A stretch of 64,000 bases of DNA from Chamaecrista fasciculata. Taxonomy: Eukaryota > Streptophyta > Magnoliopsida > Fabales > Fabaceae. Shown here one piece after another: positions 47,880-58,800 of this stretch. The DNA is taken from positions 2,081 through 66,080 of the forward strand of contig QANZ01001591.1 in the NCBI GenBank assembly GCA_003254925.1. The letters run 5' to 3'. Position 1 is the first letter of the stretch, and each line of letters starts with the position of its first letter. Under the pieces are notes generated by a model that was given only the letters and a program-made list of their open reading frames with translations, made no database searches and had not been told where the DNA came from. A program made the position numbers and the translations under genes.

Positions 47880-49360
47880 TCGATTCTCCAAAATGATCTG
47901 TGTTTATTAGTTTATATTTTACGTTTACGTTATTTTATGTATCTGTTAAATATCCCCTCTGTTTTCCATTGAGCAAAAAAAGTTGCTAGAGCTAGTTTTG
48001 CCCGATGATGTTTTGATTGTTAGAATTCTATTATCTTTTAATTAGTTCATGTTTTAATGGTTTATTGGTTGCACTGAAAATGATCCGGAGTCCGGACAAT
48101 GTTTGCAAAAAGGAAAAATCATTTAGACCAAAAGGAGTTCATGTTCTGTTATTTAATTTGTCATGAAAGAATTTTATAATACGTTTTGCTTGATATTTTT
48201 TTCTATTTTTGTGGTAATGTCAATTTTGTTTTCGATGAGTAAGTTGAAAATCTAACTGAATCTGTTTTATAAATAAAATCCACAATTTGTTTTAGTAGAA
48301 AATGTGGAACTAAATTGCAAGATAAGATTCAAATACAGAGTTAATGAAATAAGAAACAGATCAGAGGAAGTCAAGTGGCCAACATAGAAGCCAAAAATAC
48401 AAACAAAAAACAGGAGGGAACTAAAGATACATTTCCAAAAGAAGAGAACCACATCATATCATATATATAAAATATTAAAAATTTTAACTTTTTATTTTAT
48501 ATTTTTTTAATATACATTTTAAAATATTATATTTTTATATTAAAAAAACATTTATTATTACGAGTTTGGTACAGATAGACCCCTAAAGATGCTCATACTC
48601 ATTGATGATCTCTAATTGTACCAAACAAAATGGACGGTGGATCGGCTGAAGTAGGAAAGTGGTAAATTATGTAAATTATGAGATCTTGATCTTTTGATCT
48701 TTCATTGTGCTCAATTTTTTTTAGGGTTATTTAATTAACGGATGAGATCTATACCTTATCACTTTCCTACTTCAACAGATCTGCTACCAACAAAATGAGT
48801 ATCATAAAATATTAATAATTAATCATGGGGGTGAGAATACTCAAATTGGTGGGTAGTGCTCACTAAATAAAGTTTACACTATCCAAATTGAAAATGGATC
48901 TTTTACATTTCCCTTCTCTAGTTACAGAGTGTAAAAGAGAAAGGAAGAGAAAATAAGAGAGAGAAAGAGAAAGTTTGGATTTTATATATTATTATTTTAT
49001 AGAATCCAAATTTTCACTCTTTTCCTCTTTCTTTCTCTCTCTAACTTTACAAGAAATGCAGATGATCCAATTCCATCCAAATCTAAATCCACTTGAGCTA
49101 TCCTATACCTACTGTTAATCTATTACCTTATCCAAATATGAAAAAATTCATGGCTACATTACTGATGAAGTAGAAATATTAACATGGTAACGTTGACACA
49201 CTCACATAATGACACACTAAATTTTTAAAGTTACATGATATGACATAATATATATTTATATATATTGCCAATTAAAAGTCCATAAATTTTTATGAGAATT
49301 TTAAAAATTACAATATATATTTATAATATATTTCATATATATCATTCATATCTTAAAATT
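47880..49360. other. Intergenic with a foldback segment
   Basis: No gene seen. At about 48880-49075 an imperfect inverted repeat (AATGGATCTTTTACA... paired with ...AAGAAATGCAGATGATCC) looks like a MITE related to the hairpin at 5509-5673, which has similar purine-rich arms. Confidence 0.45.
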
Positions 49361-50700
49361 TAACAATTATCGTACCTAAATATAATAATACATGATAAAT
49401 TTAAGAATTTATCTAATATGTGCCCTTAGGGTACATTTTAAAGTTTCTTCTGATCAGTTTTTTTTTTTTTTTTTTTTTTTTTNGATTAGAGATTAACCAA
49501 TTGAATTATCAATTAAATCATATAATGTAATAAATAATAATTATTTTTAAGATATAAAATATAAATACTATATACACACATAATTAAAATTAATAATTCA
49601 ACATTTAATTTTTTTTTGTTAAAGTAAAACAAAGTACGTTATAAGAAAGATATAAAAATATAAAATAAAGATAACAAAACATATACATAAATAAGTTTTT
49701 AATGTAATAAATTTTATACAAATAATAAAAATATTATATAAAATAAAATAAATTAAGTGAAACACTATTTAAAAGTTGAAAGGTCAATTTTGTTTTGAAA
49801 AAATTGGACCAATGGTTAGATCATCAATTCAGTAGTTCTAAATAGTTAAATTCAGTTTATCTGCCAACTTTATTTTTGGGATAAAATCAACTTATCTTCA
49901 TGATTGACTCATGGTTGGACAGATCGGATCATTTAATTCGGTCCAATCCAATCCAAACAACACTAATATGAAGGATATCACCATATTTTAAAGAGCTCTT
50001 GATGTTGAGTGAGTTGGGTAATGTGAATGGAAGTGGTGAGGATCCTTCTTGGGCTAAGGCAATGGGGTGAGTTGGGCCTTCAATATGGCAATTAGTTTAT
50101 TATGATATATATTCAAGTTTATCAGGTGTGTATTGTTAAAAAACAAAGGTGTTTATGGATTGTCTTGTCTAATAACTTTTGGCTACTAATAGGTCAGGCC
50201 ACGTAGGCCCAACTCAATAGGCCTTCCACGCTCGCTACAAGAAAGATAACATTTGGACATTAAAGTTAGAGACGAAAATAAATACAAGGCAAAAGTACTT
50301 TCTGTTCAAAATAATTTAATTTTTTTGATCAGCTAATTATTTGTTTTTCCCAAATTAGAGGTGGTTTAAAAATTGATATTTTTCAAGTGTAATTCACCAT
50401 TATTTAGAGGCAATTTAGATATGGATACTTCCCACTTCTATTTCATCATGCTCACTTTCTAATAAAACCAATAACGACAATTAATGTTGAGTCATACTCT
50501 AGCTCTTGTAATTCTAGATCTGATCTGCCGGATTCTTTAATTTTAGTTTGTGACATTGTAATATGCTACGCCTATCATCACTTTTTTAACTCTGTTAAGT
50601 CTCTTTTCCTGATGTAATATTTTAGGCTCTAGCTCAGTAGCTCTCTCTATATATAGAGCTTCATCACATGAATGGTTAATTGTATTCAAGATACAACGGC
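49361..50700. other. Intergenic, includes a dispersed repeat cut by an N
   Basis: 49361-49470 matches 59325-59450 (TACCTAAATATAATAATACA and following, ending TTTCTTCTGATCAG). It runs into a T tract and the N at 49483. No gene seen in the rest. Confidence 0.5.
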
Positions 50701-50719
50701 AATTCATTTAGTAAAAGAA

Positions 50720-50914
50720 GAGGAAGCTTGCTCAGTTGGTAAAGAATCAACTCATAATTCATAAAATCGTGAGTTCGAATCTCGCTGCCGATATGAGAGC
50801 CTTGTTGGTAGGCGATCTGTAAGTATCTCTGTAAGCGCTCATAGAGCCTTGAGGCCTACTCTGACCTTGGTGAGCCCCGAAGTCCAACTTACCTAAACTT
50901 TAAAAAAAAAAAAA
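50720..50914 (+). mobile_element. tRNA-derived SINE, second copy
   Basis: Same family as 42973-43174: A box GCTCAGTTGGTAAAG near 50730, B box GTTCGAATCTC near 50772, then GGCGATCTGTAAGTATCTCT. It ends in an A tract directly before the N at 50915; the last 36 bp are repeated after the N, so the 3' end and target duplication cannot be judged. Confidence 0.8.
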
Positions 50915-50952
50915 NCTTGGTGAGCCCCGAGGTCCAACTCACCTAAACTTTT

Positions 50953-52283
50953 GTACACAAAAAAAAGAAAAAAGAGAAAGCAAGTGTATACACATTACAC
51001 AATGATGGAGAGGATATCCTCTCCCTTTAGCCCCCTCTACCTTTATTAGCTCTAAACCACTTTAACTATGAATTTAATTAATTAACTGTACTTAACTCTA
51101 GTTAGGTGACTTGATTAAATCCAGAAAATAAATCTCGCAACACTTAAAAACTTGGCTTTCTAAAGTCATATTAGTTGGTCGATCTTGCTAACTAAAGTTA
51201 ATAAATGCTCTTGAAATATGGTCCATATATATATATATATATTTATATATGTTGTGTTTAATAATTAGTCAACTTTTACTACCAAAAAAAAAAAAAGAAT
51301 TAGTCAACTTTTTAAAATTAAGCATCATTAATGCAACAACTAGTTTTCACTATGATAAATTTTCTTGGTCAAAGTACATTTGATACTATATTTTTTTCTC
51401 AGTTTTCAATTTGGTTCCATTTCTTTATTTGTTGCACTTTTGATTCTATATCTTTAGGTTAAGTCTCAATTTGGTCTCATATCTTTTTTTATTGCAGATT
51501 TGGCCTCATATCTTGAGGTCAATTGCAGAATTAGTCTTGTGTATTTGGGTCAGGTGCAGAAATAGTCTCATATATCTTTGCAAAATGATCAACTATTAGT
51601 TGATTCTTTTATAAAACTATAGGACCAATTCTGCAACTTGACTAAAAGATATATGATCAAAAATGATATGAGACCAAATTGAAACTTTTTGCAAAGATAT
51701 GTGACCAACAGTGCAATAAAAAAATGATACAAAACCAAATTGAGAACTAAGCAAAATATATGAGACGGACCAAATTTGCACTTTTGATGAATTTTCTTTT
51801 CAAACAATAATGTCTACTAATTAAACCTTGATAATATATTCCTAGATGACCTTAAAAGTTAAAACTCAAATTAAACTACAGAAATCCGAAATTCCTAAAT
51901 TAAAGTTTATGTTACAAGTTTAAATCCTAAAAATTGCATGTTTAATTATATATGAGCCCTAAAAATCTAAGCCCTAAACTACAAAATTATATAATTTCAA
52001 GGTTGAGGTCAATTTTATAACGTGTTCAAGGTTTTAGGGTGATTTTTACCCCCGATTTTAAAGGATAATTTAAGGACAATAATTTGTCATATTAACAATA
52101 TTCAAAGCTCAACTGTATATTGAATTAGATTGAATTGAGTAAAAAGCAGTCTTATTCAGACGTGACCACATTTAAATCACAACTACATAAGTACATAAAC
52201 CGATGAATCAGGAGTGGCTTATAATAACCCTAATCTGTTTTTTTTTGTGTGTGTGTATCTATATTCTATCCAGCTAGCCAGCC
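50953..52283. other. Upstream region of GDSL gene 1, with a foldback MITE
   Basis: 51363-51790 has mirrored phrases (AATTTGGTCTCATATC versus GATATGAGACCAAATT; TTGCAGAATTAGTC versus GACCAATTCTGCAA), consistent with a MITE of about 430 bp. The 500 bp before the start codon at 52284 hold no obvious TATA box that I would defend. No other gene seen. Confidence 0.5.
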
Positions 52284-55055
52284 ATGAAGATCCTGGTCCT
52301 CTTACTCATTTCCTTCATATGTGGTTTCCTTGAAAATGTTGCAGCTTCAAATCTAAGTGCTCATCCATATGAGGCAATCTTCAACTTTGGTGACTCTTTA
52401 AGTGACACAGGCAATTTTCTAGCCTCAGGTGCTCTTGCTTTTCCAGTCATTGGAAAGCTTCCGTATGGTGAAACCTTCTTTAAACATGCAACGGGACGTT
52501 GTTCTGATGGGCGTCTAATAGTAGATTTCATCGGTATGTATGTACTATGTAAACTCTTCTTCAATTTCTCTAACAAAAATGTTAGTTATTAATTTAATCT
52601 ATTGAGAGAAAAATAGAAAGAAATTATTAAAGCGAAGATATGTGAAATTACTCATTATTTAGACATTTTCTTTAGCTTGTTAGATTCAAATTAAGTCAAA
52701 TAGTCATTTTGGTTCTCAAATCATGAGGTGAGTTTCATTTTGATCATAAAATTATTTTTTGTTCTATTTTAATCCACAAACTTTCATATTCTAATAAAAT
52801 GTGATTTTGCCATCTAGTTTCTTGGTAATCATCAATTTCATTAATGTTCTCTTATAAAGTTACGCTAAGATTATAAACTATAGTGTATTTCTAGAAAGAT
52901 TAGGGCTTTATTGATGACAGTGATATGAACTATACATCAAGAGTCATTATATATAGGAAAAGATAATTAAAAATGCAAGCTCACTTATGATGAATATTAT
53001 TTTATTTTATTGTAGCTGAGGCGTATGGATTGCCGTATTTGCCACCATATTTGAAACTAACGAAAGGCCAAAACATCCATCATGGTGTGAATTTTGGTGT
53101 TGCTGGAGCCACAGCACTTGATGCCGAATTCTTCTACCAAAGAAGATTGGAAAAAATACTATGGACCAAAGATTCATTGAGTGTTCAGCTTGAATGGTTC
53201 AAAAAGCTCAAGCCCTCTCTTTGTGCCACAAGACAAGGTGGTGACATGACAATATTGATTATTAGCAATATTTATATGTATATCTAATGTATGTTATTTC
53301 CATTACGTATATTTATATATGTGACAGATTGTGACAACTTCTTCAAGAGATCACTGTTTCTGGTGGGAGAGATAGGTGGAAATGACTATAACTACGCCGC
53401 TTTTGTTGGTGGAAATGTAACTCAGCTTATAGCGAGTGTTCCCCTGGTAGTTGGAGCAATAACTAACGTCACCAGTGTATGTCAAAATATCCCACACAAT
53501 TAATTTGATATAATGATATATATGGGTCACTATATATACTCATTAGTCATTGCAACTTTCTCAAAATGAATTAATTATCACTATGATCATTATTATTATA
53601 TATGTGATAGGAATTGATAGCCGAAGGAGCAGTGGAGCTGATGGTGCCAGGAAATCTACCAGTTGGGTGTTCAGCTGTGTACCTGACCTTATTTAAAAGT
53701 GAAAACAAAGAAGATTATGACAAAAATGGATGTTTGAAAAGTTATAATGCATTTGCTCACTACCATAACCAACAGCTCAATCTTGCATTAGAGACACTTA
53801 GGCAGAAGAATTCTCATGTTAGGATCATATATGCCGATTACTATGCTGCAGCCAAACGTTTCTTTCATGCACCACGACACTATGGTAATATTCTGCTCTA
53901 TAAAGTAGATGTAGGCTACATCACAAGAACTATTTTAAAAATTACAAGGTTAAAATCACATATAAACTTTGATTACTAAGTAAAAAAGTCTCTGAACTTT
54001 GAAAAGTGACAGAAGACTCATGAATTTTTTATTTTGGGCAAATAATCTATTTTGTAAGAAAATCAAGTTTATTTATAATTGTATTATTATTATTGTATTA
54101 TACATTGATTCAAACTAAACATTAACTATTACTGTAATTATGTTATGAAAACAACTAAAAATATTATGATTTTTTTCAATAAAAATTTTAATAAAAAGAA
54201 TTATTTATAATTCTTTGAAAGGTAACTATCTCGGTTTCATATATAATATACTTTCATATATGATATCTAAATTTTTATAAAATTTGTGAAAAAGACTTTT
54301 TTTCATAAAAAAGATAAGAGATGTTGTACAAGTATTTACATGACCTAAATTATTAATAGGCTCTCCAAGCACGTTGAAAATTCATGGCATTTTTTTACCA
54401 ATTTTTAAAGTTCAAAAAGGGGTTTTTTTTGAACAGCAGCCAAAATTGAAGGGATTTTTTTTTTTTTTTACATTTTAGCCAAAATTAAATAATATTATAG
54501 AGAAAAAAACTGGATTTAACCTATAATAAAGGAGTTATTTTATTTAATAGTGATTTGAACCAAATTATAATAGAGCTTAATTAAACTATTGTTTCCACCT
54601 TCCGTTAGCTTGTGTGTATTTTATACCATCATATAAATTTGAAGTAAAAAAAGAAAAAAAGAAAAAGAGATACTAGTGTGTGGTTGATATGTTTTCTTTT
54701 TGTGTTAGATATGAATGAAGAAGACTACATATCCTACATAACTGTATTTGGTAGGAGTTAGGAATCATTTATTAACTCACCTAAATGATTAATATGTTGT
54801 TATACACAAATGGATGATTTAGGGTTTACTAGTGGAACTTTAAGGGCATGTTGTGGGGGAGGTGGACCATTCAATTTCAATAATTCAGCAAGGTGTGGTC
54901 ACATAGGCTCAAAGGCATGCACAAGCCCTTCCACATTTGCAAATTGGGATGGAATTCACTTGACTGAAGCAGCTTATCGTCACATAGCCAAAGGTCTTAT
55001 TGAGGGTCCTTTCTCAAAGCCTCCTCTAAGATCCTCCCCATTCAACATAGCCTAG
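52284..55055 (+). CDS. GDSL esterase/lipase, gene 1
   Basis: A secreted SGNH-fold serine hydrolase of the plant GDSL group that includes acetylajmalan and sinapine esterase-like enzymes; the substrate cannot be told from sequence. Exons: 52284-52533, 53016-53237, 53328-53476, 53611-53884 and 54823-55055; 1,128 bp, 375 aa, all GT-AG. Residues 1-22 look like a signal peptide (MKILVLLLISFICG...). Block I FNFGDSLSDTGN has the nucleophile Ser38. Block III GEIGGNDYNY has Asn176. Block V WDGIHLTEAAY has Asp341 and His344. All catalytic positions are present. The last intron (938 bp) is the longest. It is convergent with gene 2, with 745 bp between stop codons. Confidence 0.95.
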
Positions 55056-55800
55056 ATTTTGATTCATTTCATCTTCAATTCGCACTCAACTATATATATA
55101 TATGGTGGAATGTTAGTTTCTCAATGATTTCATGATCAATTAATGATTTTGTTATGTTTTGAATTGTCTTGTGATTATCAGTGTTATGCATGTAATAGAT
55201 TTATAGTGAGACTTGTGTGAGAATCCATATATGTTCGAGTGGCGACTTCTATATATAATTATATATATGTATACATACTTATATGATGACATACTTGTTA
55301 TATTCAAAGACATGACATACTTCACTCGTTTGATTGCGAAACAAGCGACATACTTTTGAAGCTTGATTTAACTTCGGTTGTTGATGATCTTAATTAGATT
55401 TAAAAATGACTCCTAAAAAACAACACGTATCTCCAAACTCGTCACATTTAAACTTAAGACGAATGAGATATATATAGATGACCACATTCAGTAATTTGAG
55501 ACTAAAAATGAAAAATTATGAAAACATGGAGGATCACTTTGAAAAATAAAAAATATGTAGAACCAAAATGGAATTTGGCCTATATATACATAAAGGGACC
55601 AAAATGACATTTTAACCTACATTGTACATATCTTTTAATTCCGTATATTTGGATACAAAAACAATCCAAGTGCAACACAAAATAGAATAAAGAAGGCATC
55701 AAAAGAAAACCGCTCAATTTATATACTTGAAAGTTGCACCTAAAACTTAAAATAAATAAATAAAGGAATAAACAGAGTCAAACAGAGAGCAGTTGTAATG
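55056..55800. other. Shared 3' region between the convergent GDSL genes
   Basis: 745 bp between the two stop codons, AT-rich, holding both 3' UTRs. A 55370-55620 fragment resembles the dispersed TTTGGTCC-type repeats. No gene seen. Confidence 0.5.
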
Positions 55801-58800
55801 CTATTCCAATGTATGGTTATTGAAACTTTCAAAGCTTTCATTCATCAAACACAAGGCCCCAAATTTAGGAACAGAGCAGGATCCATTTATTAGACTTTGA
55901 GCAATCCATCTATATGCTGCCTCTGTCAAATGAATTCCATCCCAGCTAATGTATTTTGAAGGATCATCACACGCAATCACTCCTGGATTCCCACATATTG
56001 CTGAACCATTGAAATTGTAGGGACCTCCACTTCCACAACAAGTTTTCAGGCCTGTAAAACCTGCAATTTTTTCAAAACAAATCATATATATATAGTGTTC
56101 TGCTTCCATCCATGGTTTTTGTAATATATATATATATTGACAAATAATATTGATATCTGCTGTTAAAATTAAACCATGCTAATTAGTAAACAGGTATTCT
56201 GATTTTGTCTAATATATATATATATAAACATTTTCAGTTTTTGAGAGCTATGGTTGATAGATTAATGGCTTAGTACTTGACCAAAAGTCATAACAGTTAG
56301 TAAAGAAGAGTAATAATATAACTTTATTTTCCTAACTTATAGAGAGTAGATGTTCAAGTTCTGTGGTTTGACTACTTACAAGTTGGCCCCAGGACTTCTG
56401 TCATTGGACAGTTGTATGTTGTCACATCTAAGTTAATAATCTTCTCTTCATCGACAATTGTCCTAGTGAGAATTGAATACTCAACCTTTATACTAATATT
56501 AATTATTGGATCAAACACTTATCAAGTGAAAATCAAAAGCTATAATTATTAGAAAGGGCACAACTCTATTTTCCTAATTCATGTTAGACCGGATGCCTAA
56601 GCACTAGATAATTCTATTGAGATTTGATGATCCTGGTCTGGTAAAGTTTGTGTAATAGAGTATCAGGCTTGTGTATGAATAACCAAAATATCTAAAACAA
56701 TTTAGCATATAATAGTATCCTCTCACATTATATATTTCTCTCGTGTGAAACTTTTGCTATCTCCAACATAATAAATTCGACTATGACTTCACTCCACATT
56801 TACACCTCTACCGTTAGATAACAAGTGACACATCTAGGCTGATATCGGTTTTTTGTGACAAAAAGGATATGATAGAGATGGAGAGATCAGATTAACATTA
56901 CCAAATTTTGTGGGAAAATGATATAACGGCAATGCAGCATTGTAATAATCAGCATAGATTATATTGATATTGGGGTGAAGCCCTCGGAGCTGAGTTAATT
57001 CAGCTTGGAGCCTCAAATTGTAGTATTCAGCGAACTTGTTTAACCACTTTAAGCAACCAGCTTCGTCATAATCCTTCTTGTCTTTACTCTCATACAATGT
57101 TAAATAGATTGCATTGCATCCCAATGGTAAATTTCCTGGAACCATGAGTGTACGAGCCCCAAGATTAATTAGTTCCTGTGCACAAAAAAAATAAATTGAC
57201 ATGATTGATCGATGAAAAATTGAACCAGTGACAAGCGTAACATGTATGTATGTATAGCATTTATGGTTTAATTAATTATATATTTCCAAACATAGTTGAA
57301 TTGTACGATTCACGATTCGAATCGTTTAACTCGATTCGACATCAAAACAATGCGTATTATTGGCCGAATCATTTGATGCCTTGAATTGATGTGATTCTTG
57401 TTGGAATTGTACGATTCGATCCGAATCGTAAATCAAACAATTCGGGCAATTAGTGAAAAAAAAAGAATTAATTACAACAAAAAAAATGTCTAAACACTTT
57501 GAGAATCCTACTGCAATGAAAAATTATTTCAGAAGCATATGAGTTAAGAAAGACAATTTTAGAATTATTTACTGCAACATAAAAAAAAAAGGTTTAGTTT
57601 ATACCAAAGCAGTAAAAAGCAAAATATGCTTTCATATTTCATGCTCTAACATACAGTCTCTTTTTTTTTTTGCAAAGTCACACTCACAAAGTTACACGTA
57701 AATTTCTTTTCTTTCTCACAAAGTCAGAAGCTTATACACTTGGAAAAACGACTCACACATCTCAAGTGCTTTTCTTCTCTCATCTCTCACATATCAAAAA
57801 AAAACTCACAGCTTCAAGCCTCCAACCATGACTTGAGTTCTTTTTTATTATAATTTGTCATTTATGATTTTATGAGAGACTTATGTAGTTTTATGTCATT
57901 GATATAGTATACTTTAGACTATTTTTTGTTGTGTTCCTCAATCCTACGATTTGATACGATTTACGATTCAAAAATTAGTTCAACGATTCACAATTCAAAT
58001 CCCGATCTGATAACTATGTTTTCAACACGATGGTAGTCACAATTTGAAATCATCCCTATGGATAGGAACCTGAATTACAAATATATATAAGGTTTAATAT
58101 TTCAAAAGGCTTACGTTGATGGCTGAAGAGATTGCATTGATCACAGGGGGAACGTATGTTTTGAACTCTGCTAGGCTCTTTCGTGCAAACAAAGCATAAT
58201 TAAAGTCCTTGCCACCAATCTCTCCCACAAGAAACAATGAGTTCCCAAGAACTTCTACGCACTCTGCAAGATTAATCAAACATTAAGTATATATAGCTCA
58301 TACAGGATCTATTAGAGTTGCATCAATCAGATAATGATGGAATTATTGTTTGTGAAACTGAAACAACTATGTTTGGATGAGGGATTATACGGAGGGAAAG
58401 AAAAAGGAAGAGATGATAGTTATACTATCTTAGACCTTACTTAGCTTGTGTTGTTTTAATATAAAGGACAAGTTAGGATATCTTAATTTTTTTATGGTTT
58501 GTAATATGGATTCTGTTTTGGTTTTTAATGTTTTTAAAAAGTTTTGTTTTGGTTAATAAATATTAAATATAATTATATATCTCTCTTTTTAAATACAAAT
58601 GCGACAAAATTGAAGTTATGAGTCACTATTGATAAGTATTTTTTTTGTTAAGTTGGGGGTCGCTAGCAAATAATTTCAGATCGAGCTTGAAATCAGGTCT
58701 AAAAGTGGGTCACTCATTTCATAAAGTTGGTCAGATCTCTCTTATTTTAAGTTCAAATGTGGCGAAATTAATGTTATAAGTTACTCTTAACGAGTTTTTT

